Shown in pieces: positions 1 through 11,115 of a DNA stretch of 64,000 nucleotides. This DNA comes from Papilionanthe hookeriana x Papilionanthe teres (lineage: Eukaryota; Streptophyta; Magnoliopsida; Asparagales; Orchidaceae), in NCBI GenBank assembly GCA_022702705.1, contig CM040423.1, forward strand, positions 127,772,295 through 127,836,294, written 5' to 3'. The notes beneath the pieces were generated by a model. It was not told the DNA's origin. It was given only the letters and a program-made list of their open reading frames with translations, and made no database searches. The position numbers were made by a program, and so were the translations under genes. Every line of letters begins with the position of its first letter. Within the stretch, counting starts at the first letter, position 1.

Positions 1-272
1 ATTTGGAACAATCATCTGTCTCCATCAATGTCTTTTCTGAATTGGAGGACATTACACTGATGTATTCCAACTGATGACTTCCTTAAGTTAAAGGGAACGA
101 GGGGACCTTCTAAATGTTATCTATGTGGTACTCATACTGAATCTATTACTCATCTCTTTTTCAGATGTCATTTTGCTCAAAAAGTCTGGACTGAACTAAC
201 TGCTCTCTTTAATCTTGACACCATGCATCGGACTGGCTTGATCTTGCCACCTGCTGGAAATACTGGCATCTG
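1..272 (+). pseudogene. LINE zf-RVT domain remnant
   Basis: Frame 1 reads a typical plant LINE zinc-binding region: an SPSMSFLNW block, a KLKG block, then CYLCGTHTESITHLFFRCHF with the CxxC...HxxxxC spacing, and KVWTEL. This region normally follows the reverse transcriptase and precedes RNase H in the ORF2 polyprotein. A TGA at 58-60 interrupts it and it stops at 270-272. The start lies outside the window. Function as a nucleic-acid-binding module is family knowledge; this copy is broken. Confidence 0.8.
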
Positions 273-477
273 ATACAGTTGGGAGTCCTTCCTTTTATTA
301 TTTCCTTGTTCATCTGGATGCATAGGAATAGTATCAAATTTGAATCCAAGTCTTCTTGTGTGCAAATTGTGGTGGGGAATTGCCAGTCTTACATCTCCAA
401 ACTTATTATACATAAAAAGTTCCCCAACATTCTTAAACATACCCCTTTGGGTCTTCCCCCATAGGCCAAAGTTCTAC

Positions 478-870
478 AAATTAAGTGGAATACTTCCAAT
501 TACCCCTATGTTAAGGTTAATACTTATGGGGCCTTCACCAATTATGGGGCTGGGATTGGTGGTATCTTCAGAGATGCCACTGGTAAATGCCTTTGTTTTT
601 TTCAGGCTCCTGCTGATACTACTGATCCTTTTGAAACTGAGATCATTGCAGTCTATTGGGAAATTTATTAAGCACTTTTCAATAACTGGCATTACCTGGT
701 GGTGGAGGGAGATTCACAATTATTGATCCATCATCTGAGGAGAGACCTTCACCCTTCTTGGCATCATTTCCATTGGATCAAAAGTATCCTTTCATTATAA
801 TCCCGGTATTCTATCTGTTTCTCCTTTATTTATAGAGAAGGAAATAAACCAACTCACTGGTTAGCCAAAA
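478..870 (+). pseudogene. LINE RNase H domain remnant
   Basis: The reading path shows the pattern of plant LINE-encoded RNase H: a VKVNTYGAF strand (VNxDGAF is usual), GAGIGGIFRDATG, FETEIIAVYWE (glutamate present) and VEGDSQLLIHHL (aspartate present). The first catalytic aspartate is replaced by tyrosine in this copy, and a TAA (669-671) falls in the third block. The intact equivalent would degrade RNA in RNA/DNA hybrids during target-primed reverse transcription. It is clearly inactive here. Neighbour: the zf-RVT remnant upstream, with frameshifts between. Confidence 0.75.
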
Positions 871-1325
871 GAGGGCTTTGCTTTATGGAAATTGTGGTAT
901 ATGTTTCCCCACCTCCTCAGCTGTCCTTTTTGATTGAAGCAGATGCTTATATGGCATCAAATTTCAGAACTGTTAAGGCCTGTGGGTATGGTTTGGGGAT
1001 CTATGCATCTGTGGGCTGCTGGCTGGTTCTTGATTGGTATGTTAAGGTTGTGCATGGTTTACTTCATCTGTTGCTCCCCTTGGTTTTTCTCTGTTTGGGA
1101 GGGTTAGTTTTCTGTTTTTTTGGGGCTGGTTATATTTTTTTGTGGTTTTGGTATATTGGCTATCCTTTCTTTGGTGGTACTGAAGGATTTCCTTTGTGAT
1201 ATGGATGAAGAACCCTTTAGGTGTCTATGTAATGCTCTTGGTGTCTGGTTCGATAGGGTTACCCTTCCTTTTTCAATTGTAATTTTTTGCTTAAAGTAAC
1301 ATGAAGGGAGCCCTATGTGCATCTT

Positions 1326-1328
<3 letters not shown>

Positions 1329-1413
<85 letters not shown>
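1329..1413. repeat. (TA)n microsatellite
   Basis: An almost pure TA run of about 85 bp joins the LINE 3' end to the polypyrimidine block. It may be the LINE's microsatellite-like 3' tail or the target site. Confidence 0.97.
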
Positions 1414-3338
1414 CACTATTTTTTCTATCTTCGTGTATGTCTCGTTGTCTCAGCCTCTCTTTATCCCTCTCTCTATCATCCCTCTCTCACTCTCTTTCAC
1501 CCAACAACTCTGCTGCTCTCTCTCTTCTCTCACACCTCTCTTTCAAACTTTCTTTCTCTCTTTTTCTCTCCCTCCCTCCCTCTCTTATGCCCTCCATATC
1601 TCTCCCAAATATAGAGCTCCTCCCCTTTTATCTAACTTTTCTCTCTCAATAGTCTCTCTCTTGCTTGCAATTTCACCTCTCCATCTCTCTACCTCCATAT
1701 CACTCTCACTCTCCCTCCCTCTTTTCTTTCGCCTCTTTCTCTTACCATCCTTCCTCCCCTCACTTTCTCTCTTCCTACATCTATCTTTCTCTCACTCTTG
1801 CCCACTCTCTTGCTCTCTCTTATCTCTCACTCCCACTATCTCTCATCTCATATATACATACCCTTGCTCTCTCTCATCTCCTTTACTTTTCCTTTTAATC
1901 TGACTCACCCTCTCTCTCTCTCTCTAAGACACACTCTTTTTTTCCTCATCGTCTCTCTTTCTTTCATGCTATTTCTCACACTCTTCTCTCTCCCTCAACC
2001 TGATATTTTCTCTACCTCTTTTTGCTTTCTCTTCATCTATTATTCTCTCGTTCTATCCCTATCTTTATCTCTCTCACACATTCTCTTTCTCCCTCTCTTC
2101 CTCTCCTACCATCTCCCTCTCTCTATCTTCTCTCTCTTTGATTCAAGCTCTTTCTCACACTCATCTTTCTCCTTCTACCCCTTCTCTCTCACTCTCCCTC
2201 TCATTATCTCTTTCTTTACTTAACTTTTTCTCTCTATATATCATTCACTCTCTCTCTTCCATCCCAAAATTTATCTCACTCTTGCCCTCTCTCACTCTCG
2301 CTCTCTTTCTCTCTTTCCATCTCTCTCTTCTCCCATTCTAATCTTTCTCTTCTCTAGCCGCTCTCTCATTCACTCATTCTTTATCGTATACACTCTCCCT
2401 CCCTCCCTCTCTTGTGCCCTCCATCTCTCTCTCACTCTCACTTCTTACTTACTTGTGCTCTCTTTTTTCTCTCTAAAGTCTCTTTCTCTCTTACGCAGTG
2501 CTCTCGCTCCTCTTATTATTTCTTTTTGTATCTTTCTTACTTTCTTTGTCACTCTTTCTCCCTCTCTCCCCCTCCCTCTCTCCCCCTCCCTCTCTCTTCG
2601 CTATCTCTCACTCTCTATCTCTCTATCTTTTCATTAACACCATATCATTCACTCTCCATCTATTGCAATCATTCTCTTTGCTCTCTCTCATTAGACTCTT
2701 CTCTTTCTCTCTCTTTCTTTTCTCTGTTACTCTCTCTCACTAACTCCTTTCTAACTCCATCTCACTGTCACCTGCTCTCCTCTTATTTGCTCCCTCCCTC
2801 CTTCTCTCAGTCTCCCCATTCTTATTTCTCTTTATCATGTATTCAATCTCTCTCTTTCTCTCACACTGTCTCTATCTCTCGCTCTCTCCTCTTTCTCTTC
2901 TCTCCCTTCTCACTCTCACCTCTCAACTTGTCTTCTGAATCCATCCCTTCCTCAATCTCTCTCCTCTATTCTTGCTTTCTATTTTTTCACACTTGTTCTC
3001 TCTCATTTTCTTAGTCACTCTACTCTCTCATTTCCTCTCTTTCTATCTCACTCTGTCTACTTATCATATCATCTCACTCTCAACCTACTACTGCTATTCT
3101 CTCTCTTCTCCTCCTTTCTGACATCTTCCACTTAAATCTCCATACCTTTCTTTTTCTATTTATTTTCCTCTCATCTATTTGTCTCTCTCTATTATCTCCC
3201 TTATTCTTTCATTCTCTTCCTCACACTATTTGTTCTCCCTCTACCTCTTTCTCTCTTTCTCCACTTCCCTTTTACTATCTCTATATCTTGCACTCTCTCT
3301 TTCCATTACTCACTCTCGCCCTCACACCCTCCCTCACT

Positions 3339-3407
<69 letters not shown>

Positions 3408-5422
3408 CTCCCTCTCTCTTGTTTTGTCTTCCTCTCTTGCCATCTATCTCTCACCATGCTACTCTTATTCTCTCTCCCTTTCTCATCTTTCCCTTCCACC
3501 ACGATTCTCATGTCCTCCTCCCTCATTCATGCCCTCTCTATCTTTCTTTTTCCCTCACACTATCTATCATTTTGTTACTATATCTCTCTCCATTTCTCTC
3601 ACTCTCTTCCTCTCTCTACACCATCTCACTCTTATTCTCCTCCCTTCCTCTCTCTCATTGTCTCTTTGTCCCCTCTCCCTTACCCTCTCTCCCTCCTTCC
3701 CTCACTTTATCTCATGTGTATTATCTCTCTAATCTCTCTCTCTCTTTTCCTCTCTCTCTCACTCTCTCTTTCTCTTCTCTCTCATCTCACTAGCTCTAAC
3801 TCTCTCTCCTCTTCTCTCCTCTCCTCTTAACTCTTTATATTTCTATCTCCTCTCTTTATCTATGTTCCTTTTATTCTCTATTTGACTTATCATATCACCC
3901 TCTCTTCCTCTTCTTACTCCTTTAATGCTCTTTCTCACAGTCATCTTTCTCCATCTACCCTTTTTCTCTCACTCCTCTCTATTTTCATTTTCTCTCTCTA
4001 TGTCTCTCACCCTATCTTTCCATCCCAATCTCTATCTCACTCTCTACCTCTCTCACACTCGCTCCCTCTTCCTCTTTCTCCATTTAACTTTTGCTCCCTT
4101 TCTATTCTTTCTCTTGTCTCCCTCCTCTCTCTCTCTCACTTATTCTTTACTTCATTTTTTTTCCCTCCCTCGCTCTCTCCTGCCCTCCATCTCTCTCTCG
4201 CTCTCACTTCCCAATTTCTTTTTCTCTCATTTGTTGGCTCTTGACTCTTTCTCTCTAATGCAATCACTCTCTTGCTCTCTCTCCTCTTATTATTTCTTTG
4301 TGTACTCTTTCTCCTTCTCTCCCTCTCTCTCGCTCTCTCTCTCTTCTCTCTCACTTTACTTACTATCTCTTGCTCTCTATCTCTCCATCTATTTCTTCAA
4401 CTCTATCCAATTAACACCACATTATTCACACTCTCTATCTCCCTCAATCATTTCTCTACTCTCTCTCATGATGCTCCTTGCTTCTCTCTTTTACTCTTTT
4501 CTCTGTCGCTCTCTCACTAACTCCTCTCAACCTCCATGTCACTCTCATTCCCCCAAGTCACCTTTATCTCTCAGTCTCTCAATATCTCTTCATCTCTTCA
4601 CCTCACTGACTCTATCTCTCTCTTTCTCCTTCAATCGCTCTATAACTCACTTTTTCTTCTTCTCTCTCACTTTCTCTCCCTTCTCCTTTCACTCTCACTC
4701 TTTTTTCTTTATCACTCTTTTCTCTCTCCACTCTCTCCCTCCCCTCTCTCTGCCTCTCTAACTTCTTGCTTATGTCACCCTCCATCCCCCTCCCTCCTCC
4801 CTCTCTCTTTCTCTTCATCTCTTTTTCTTTCCTTCCTCTCACTCTCTCACATACTCTCTCTCCATCTCCATTTCTTTCATCTGCACTCTATATCACTCCC
4901 ACCCACCATATCTCACAATCTTTTTATCTCTCTTCTCTTGTGGAGCTCTTCTCTTTATCTCTCTCTTGCTCTCTCTCAATCTCTCCCTCTCTCTACCTCC
5001 ATCTTTCTCTCTCCCTTCTTTTGTTCTTTCCCTCTCTACCTCTCACCCTCCCTCCCTCCCTCCATTCCTACCTCTCATTCTACACTATTTTCTTAAACTC
5101 TCTTTCTTACACTTGCCCTCTCTTGCTATCTCTCTGTTTTCTCACTTACTCCTACTCTCACTCTCTCTCCTAAATCCCTCGGTCTCTCTTTTCTCCCTAG
5201 ATCCATCCCTCTTTCACTTCTTTATCTATGCTTTATTATCTCTCTCTTCTCTTTCTCTCTCTCCCTTCTATTTATTTTAATCTCTTTATTTCTCTAGTCT
5301 CTCACTCTCTTCTCTCCTCTTTTCCTCTCTCTTGTTTCTACGTTTATCCCTCCACCTTTCGCTCATACTCTCTCTTTCATTTTTTAGCTCCACTCTCTTT
5401 CTTTCACTCTCTCCCTCTCTCT
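1414..5422 (+). repeat. Polypyrimidine (CT-rich) satellite arm, block A
   Basis: About 4.0 kb in which the plus strand is almost only C and T with sparse A. It is not a pure CT repeat: landmark phrases recur about 1.78 kb apart (2145 and 3924; 2418 and 4183; 2641 and 4422), so longer units are tandemly arranged. Reverse-complement matches lie at 43745-46371 (to about 2740-5422) and around 34060-34490 (to about 1480-1900). Long open frames of Leu/Ser/Pro-rich peptide are a by-product of the composition and are not genes. Confidence 0.93.
3342..3405. repeat. Perfect (CT)n tract
   Basis: About 32 uninterrupted CT dinucleotides inside block A. This is the longest perfect run in the block and a candidate for H-DNA (triplex) formation. 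Confidence 0.97.
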
Positions 5423-7006
5423 AGAAAATTATAAATAGAAGAGTATGAATGAGATAGAAAGTTAGAAATTGACGGAAAGAGAGATGACAGTGAGAGTTGT
5501 TAGAGAGAAAGAAGATGAGGAGTGAGAAAGTGAGAGGGAGGGAGAGTGAGAGAGAAAGAAGTGTGGGAGAGTGAAGATGGTGTGAGAGAAGATAGTTAAG
5601 AAAAGTGCAATATCGAGAAGCAAATGACAAAAAACTAAGAGAGGGGGTAAGATGGCCAGAAAAGGGTAGGAAAGACTAAGCGAGATAGATAGAGAGAGCA
5701 AGAAAAATAAGAGTGAGAAGAGAGAAGTTCTTGAGAGACAAAGAGATGGAGAGAGATAGGGAAGAGTCAAAAAGTGTGAGATAAGAGAGCAAGACTGAGA
5801 GAAATAAAGTGAGTAAGAAGGAGAGGGAGTATGAGAGAGAAGAGAGCAACAAATAGACAAAGTGAGATTTAGTGAGAGAGAGAGATAGTGAGGGTGAGAG
5901 TTAAGGAGAAAGATAAGAGTGAGGGAGATATAGAGAGAGCGAGAGAGAAATTGTGAACATGATTGAGATTAAGAGATTGAGAAAAGTGCAAGAGAGAGAT
6001 AAGTGAGAGGAAAATAAAGAAAAGAGAAAGAAAGAGAGTAAGAGTATGAAAGAGTGAGATAAAAGATTATGAAGGAGGAAGACGAGAGAACGAGAGAGGG
6101 GGTAGAGAGGGAAGAGGGAGAGAGAGGGGGAGAGTGATATATATAGAGTGAGTGATTATGATGAGGGAAAGTGTGAGGCAAAGAGAGAAGGAAGAGCAAT
6201 AGAGATGGGAGAGAAGAGAGAAGAGAGAAGGAAAGAAAAAATAAGAGTGAGAGAGAGATCAAAGGGAAGAGTGAAGCAGAGGAAAAGGGTGTAGAGAAAG
6301 AGAGAGCACAAGAGAGAGAGAACCAAAGGATGGAGTGAGAGAATAGAGAGAGAGATAAACGGAGAGCGATAGAGTTAAAGAGAAGGTCAAAAGAACTAAA
6401 AGATATAGAAAGTGAATAATGAGACGAAAAAATGTCAAAAGGGTTAGAGAGAAAAGACGAGTGATTGTGAGAAAGAATTAGAGTGAGAAAGAACATGAGG
6501 GAGAGGGGAGAGAAAAAAACTAGAGAGATGGAGAGAGATAAAGATGGGAAGGTAATGTAAGAGAAGAGGGAGAAAAAGAGTGAGCGATATAGAGAGCAGG
6601 AGAGCGGGGGTGAGATGAGATAAAAGATTGAGAGGGAGTGTGAGGGAATTAAGGAAAGGGAGAGAGTGAGAGATGGTTAACTGTGAAGAGACACGTGAGG
6701 GAGGAAGATAAAAAAGCGAGAGAAAGCTCAAGAGAGATGTAGGGAATGAAAGTGATAGATTGAGGGAGAGTGAAGAGAGATTCAAAGAGATAGGAGAGAG
6801 AGAGTAAAAAATAGAGTGTGAGAGGTTGAGGGAGAAAGATAAAAAAGAGAAAGGGAAGGAACTAGAGGGAGAGGGAAATTGAGATAGGTATAAAAAAAGG
6901 TGAAAGGGAGGGGAGAGAGATATATATATAAAGAAGAGAGAGCGAAAGGGAGGAAAGGGACAGAGAATGGGTGAGAGGGGAAAAAAGAGAGAGTAGGAGA
7001 GAAGAG
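5423..7006 (+). repeat. Polypurine (GA-rich) satellite arm, block A
   Basis: At about 5422 the plus strand switches abruptly from C/T to G/A and stays purine-rich for about 1.6 kb. The switch point itself is conserved: the reverse complement of 5390-5500 is found at about 43650-43790 with the same flanking words. The reverse complement of 6497-7006 corresponds to 34491-35069, and that of 5430-6497 to 42661-43744. No coding function. Confidence 0.92.
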
Positions 7007-7060
7007 GTGTGTGTGTGTGTGTGTGTATGTGTGTGTGTGTGTGTGAATATATATATATAT
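7007..7060. repeat. (TG)n and (AT)n microsatellites
   Basis: A TG run of about 38 bp, then an AT run of about 14 bp, lie between the polypurine arm and the 3' end of the minus-strand LINE. They mirror the TA run that joins the other LINE to block A. Confidence 0.96.
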
Positions 7061-7098
7061 TTTTGTCGAAAAACAAAAGCTTCATTCAAACATTAAGG

Positions 7099-7788
7099 TT
7101 AAGTACATCTGATGAAAGGGAGTTCTAGAGAGTCCCCCAAAAGTAAAAGCCTTAAAGGCTCAAAAGGTGTTACAGAAAAAACTATATTACTATTTGAAGA
7201 AGCATTTTTAGCTAACCAGTTAGCAGGCTGGTTAGCCTTTCTATAAGTGTGAGTCCATTTGAGTTGAAGGAAGTCTGAACAAGTAAGGAAGGTTCTGAGA
7301 AAATAAACCAAACTACAAGGAGGAGTAGCAAAACCTTGCATAATATCAACCACCTGCTGAGAGTCAGATTCAATCCAAACATAAGAGTGTTTTAGAGCTT
7401 TGGCAGTTGTTAAGGCCCAGAAGACAGCACCAAGTTCAGATTCCAATGCAGAAGAGGATACAATAGGTGACTGAAAATACCACAAGTGTTGACCCAAACT
7501 GTTCCTACAGATAGCACCAATACCAGCGGAGGAAGGGTTGAAACTCCCATCAATGTTGATTTTAATCCAAGGTTGGGGAGGTAGAGACCAATGCAACAGT
7601 ACAACTTTTCTTTTGGGTGTGGAAAGCAAAGCTGAATTTTTCCTAATATAGCTGCAGCAATTAACCACAGCAGACTGAGCCAAGCAGGTTTTACCCTCAT
7701 ATTTGGCATTGTTCCTGGCCATCCCAAGAAACCAACAAATAATTAAGGGAATGATGAACTCCCTTAAAACCTCCAATCCTCCCAACAA
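7099..7788 (-). pseudogene. LINE RNase H domain
   Basis: This 229-codon frame starts in the tail of zf-RVT and contains a full RNase H pattern: WIKINIDGSF (Asp), SALESELGAVFWAL (Glu) and WIESDSQQVVD (Asp), followed by HTYRKANQPANWLAKNA, which holds the usual C-terminal His and Asn but no clear final Asp. In LINEs this C-terminal module removes template RNA. It is the best preserved part of the element. It overlaps the zf-RVT frame at 7764-7788 in another phase, showing a frameshift relative to the ancestral single ORF2. Confidence 0.85.
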
Positions 7789-8051
7789 GCTTCAAAATCA
7801 ATCCAGTCATATCTGTGTTGTGGTATCTGCAGCTGGTATAGCACCTCAGCCCAGACCTGTTTAGTGAAAGAGCAGTGGAGAAACACATGGGAGTAAGTTT
7901 CCTTCTGAGAATTACAAAGCCAGCATCTAGAAGCGGTTTTTAGGCCTTTAAGCTTCAAAATATCATCAAGAGGTAGAAACTTATGAAACAATCTCCAGCA
8001 GAGAAAAGACATAGAGGGGGACAGATTCCTGTGCCAAATCTTTCCCCTCAA
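7764..8051 (-). pseudogene. LINE zf-RVT zinc-binding domain
   Basis: The frame reads IWHRNLSPSMSFLCWRL, then KLKGLKTASRCWLCNSQ and HVFLHCSFTKQVW: the CxxC...H...C arrangement of the reverse-transcriptase zinc-binding domain. It closely parallels the fragment at 1-272. It is separated from the reverse transcriptase frame by about 120 bp containing stops. Confidence 0.85.
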
Positions 8052-8170
8052 ACAGTATTAGGCCAACTTTTAAAAGTTTGATGGATGGCCTTATTTAAGG
8101 TAGGAGTGTTGGCATGTTTGAGCTGAAGTTTATCAGGTTTGTTGGTGTCAATGGGTATAGATAGAATCTT

Positions 8171-10429
8171 TTACACTGTATCCTCATCTAAAATTTCACC
8201 CAGTAAATCAACATTCCACTGTCCCTGATTCCAGAAATCCGATACAGTGAGATGGGGGTTACAGTGAGAAGAATAAGGAATGGGTCCATCAGGCAACCAA
8301 TTATCTAGGAAGAAATTAACATTAACAGTACCAATTTCCCAATATAGACATTGAGTAGCAGTATCCTGTACCTTCAGTAACTTTTTCCAATGCTTAGAGT
8401 CCCCCAATTTAGCTTTAACCGCATTAGCATGGGACTTCTTACAGTATTTCTCTTTAAGTAATCTTGCCCACATAGTGTCTTGCTTAATGAATTTAATCCA
8501 CTGTTTACAATGAAATAATTGGTTCATTTGTTTGAAGCTTTTGAATCCCAGCCCTCCAGCTTTAGTTGGTTTACATACTTTATTCCAAATAGTCCAGTGA
8601 GGCTGTTTATATTGGCCATCCCAAAGGAATTTGTTAAAGAGTGTTTCCAAAATTTTCTGTGTGCTTCTTTTCATATTGACCATTTGCATGGTATAGAGAG
8701 GAAAAGTAGATAGAATGCTCTTCAGCAAAGTCAGTCTACCTCCATTAGATAGGAATTTATTTGTCCAACAAGTGATAGAAGAGGATATCTTATTTACTAC
8801 TTCATCATATTGAGATTGCCTCCTTCGTCCTTTGATCAATTGTACCCCCAGATATTTGAGAGATAGATCAGCAGCAGTGAACCCAGTCAGATCTTTTAAA
8901 CAGCAACAGTGTTTGTAGTTCTTCCCTGCCAAAAATTGACACTTCTTCTCATTTAGTTTAAGACCAGCCACCTTGTACACATGTTCCAGGATATGTAATA
9001 TTTTCCTAACAGCTTGCTTACTGCCATTTGTAAAAATAATTGCATCATCTGCATAGGCCAAATGGCTGATCATTTGGGAGGAGCTATGTTTATAGTGAAG
9101 ATAAGGATATCTGTGGTGGGCAACATTCAGAACTCTTGAAAAATAATCAAAAACCAGAATAAAGATTGTAGGAGACAAAGGATCTCCTTGCTTCAACCCT
9201 CTCCCAGCAGTGAAGAAACCATTACTCCTTTCATTCACTAGAATACTATACCAAGCACCAGAAAGCCACCTCTGATAAGATTACAGAAGGAAGGGTGAAA
9301 CCCTCTAGCCTTGAGAACTTGCTCGATAAACTGCCAACTTATGGAGTCATATGCTTTTTTAAGATCCAATTTAAATATGAGGTTGTGTCCTCTACAGCCC
9401 TTATTAAGATCAAGTAGTAGTTCCTGAGCCAACAAACAATTATCAGTGATATTTCTACCCTGCACAAAAGCTGATTGGTTAGAACTAATAAGTTGATTAA
9501 GATGAGGTTGGAGCCTTCCAACAATTATCTTGCTAATAATTTTTGTAAAAGTGCTGGTAAGACTTATGGTTCTAAAGTCTGTCCAGTTTGATTTTTGAGT
9601 ATCTTTGGGTATTAAAGTAATGCTGGTAGCTATAAAGTACTTAGGAATATCTGCACCAGAGAAAAAAAAAATGAACAACATTAATCAAGTCAGTGCCCAC
9701 AATATCCCAAGCTTTTATATAAAAGGTAGAGGTGAAACCATCTGGGCCATCAGTTTTGTTTCCATCAATACTTTTTAGAGCATTAAAGATTTCAGCTTCA
9801 TCAGGTAGCATGGTAAGATTTAGTTGTTGTACATAATTAACATCTTCTCTAAACACCTCAGGTTTGAAAGAATTAGGAGAGGAAGGTTGAGCAGCTAGTT
9901 GTGAATGAAAGTATCTTACAACACTTTGGGAGATTAAATGGGGGTCAGAAATCCAACTCCCATCAGTATCTTTAATTCTAAGAATAGCATTAATCTGCCT
10001 TCTGTATTTAATCACAGCATGGAAGAACTTTGTGTTTCTATCTCCATATAAGTGTTTATTGACAGTAGCTTTTTGTTTCAAAAATAGTTCTTCCCTTTCT
10101 AGAGTATGTAACAAGTGGTTTTGTGCATTAATCAACTCCTGTGTATGGGCCCAACCTTGATCTTGTATTGCTTCCAGAGCTAGAACCTTGTCATCAGCCT
10201 CTCTCACCTGCTTAAAAACATTACCAAAACACTGTGTATTCCACAATCTTAATTGAAAGGCCGCAGCTTTCTGTAATTTCCAAAGTTTAATCATATAGTT
10301 AGAAAAAAAACTGGATGGAGTAAACCACGCAGACTTAACAACTTCCAGAAAACTGGGATTCAATGTCCAAACATTTAAAAATCTGAAAGTGGAAGGACCA
10401 AAACTGGGACAAAAGGAGATTTGAACTAA
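8171..10429 (-). pseudogene. LINE reverse transcriptase and upstream connector
   Basis: Three minus-strand frames (9641-10654, 9238-9681, 8171-9238) together form a plant LINE reverse transcriptase. Visible blocks are TDGPDGF near 9760, ITLIPK, FRTISLT, KIISKIIVGRL, NQSAFVQGRNITDN, FKLDLKKAYDS, then GLKQGDPLSPTIF and the catalytic AYADDAIIF (YADD at about 9044-9055). The part of 9641-10654 before about 9800 is the connector from the endonuclease. Breaks at about 9650 and 9238 are frame changes. The enzyme would prime cDNA synthesis at nicked chromosomal DNA; this copy cannot make a full-length protein. Confidence 0.92.
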
Positions 10430-11079
10430 CCGTGGAGAGTGATTAGATGTTGTTCTATAGTGGTGTTGGACCTGTGTAATAGGAAATGTATTCAGCCAAG
10501 AGTCATTAGCCAGCATTCTGTCTAACCTTTCCAATAGAGAACCTCTCTGCCAAGTGAAGGGTGAACCAAAAAATCCCAAGTCAAATAAACATGCCCTTGT
10601 AATAGTTTGGGAGAATGTGAGCATAGACTGAAGATCAAGGGTTCTCCCACCCAACTACTCACTGGGGTCTCTGATGCAATTGAAATCTCCTCCCACCAAC
10701 CAATTAGTATTGATGCCATTACTGATATTGATCAACTCAGACCATAAAGAAATTCTATCATTGGTGGTACTTCCAGCATAAACAAAAGTGCAAAAACCAG
10801 TGAACTGATCCAAACCAAATTGCAAATGCAAGAATTGGTAATTATCAATAACAATTTTACAGTTCAATTCCTTCCTACTGAACACCCAGATTTTGTTATT
10901 ACAGTTAGAGTGGAACTGAAAACATGGAAATTTTTTTGTGAAATTATGGATATTTTTTTAACCATAGGTTCCAACACAACAATTAACCACAACTTATGAG
11001 TCCTGTTAAGGTGTAAGAGTCTATTAAGGGTGCCAAGACTAGCCACACCCCTAACATTCCAGCATAATAGACTAATCAT
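10430..11079 (-). pseudogene. LINE AP-type endonuclease domain
   Basis: From a methionine at 11079 the frame reads MISLLCWNVRG, the N-terminal motif of the exonuclease/endonuclease/phosphatase fold used by L1 elements to nick target DNA. After frameshifts come WLVGGDFNCI (10655-10885 frame), then GSPFTW and the RLDRMLAN block, and SNHSP at about 10447, where SDH is usual; the catalytic aspartate is replaced by Asn. The domain is therefore recognisable but damaged. The apparent start at 11127 lies inside the inserted LTR and is artificial. Confidence 0.88.
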
Positions 11080-11115
11080 GGTGAAGAGCTTTACCAGCCC
11101 TAGTAAGCCTAGGGG

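Larger units (their letters stand above)
1..1328 (+). mobile_element. 3' end of an L1-type LINE (non-LTR retrotransposon), fragment
   Basis: A degenerate plus-strand reading path gives, in order, a reverse-transcriptase zinc-binding domain (zf-RVT, 1-272) and a plant-LINE RNase H domain (478-870), followed by about 450 bp of non-coding tail. The same order and similar wording occur in the LINE at 7061-11115 on the other strand, so both belong to one broad family. The fragment starts before the window. Its 3' end runs straight into a TA microsatellite at 1329 rather than a plain poly(A). Stops and frame changes make it a dead copy. Family assignment is from domain order; the subfamily is not identified. 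Confidence 0.85.
7061..11115 (-). mobile_element. L1-type LINE, ORF2 portion, truncated by the Tat-1 LTR
   Basis: Read on the minus strand, the element carries an endonuclease, reverse transcriptase (YADD), zf-RVT and RNase H domains in the order typical of plant L1-like ORF2, then a 3' end at about 7061 next to AT/TG microsatellites. The 5' side, including any ORF1, is missing because the Tat-1 LTR starts at 11116, about 36 bp upstream of the endonuclease methionine (11079). At least six frame changes or stops break ORF2, so it is a pseudogene copy. It lies tail to tail with the LINE at 1-1328 across block A. Confidence 0.93.

Noticed and set aside
1301..5434. Many long open frames encoding Leu/Ser/Pro-rich peptides in the CT/GA blocks on both strands
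   Set aside because: Codons made of C/T or G/A rarely form stops, so long frames are expected by composition. There are no domains and no conserved starts.
1..11115. The two LINE segments as one element split by the satellite
   Set aside because: They lie on opposite strands and both contain the same zf-RVT and RNase H regions, so they are two separate copies.
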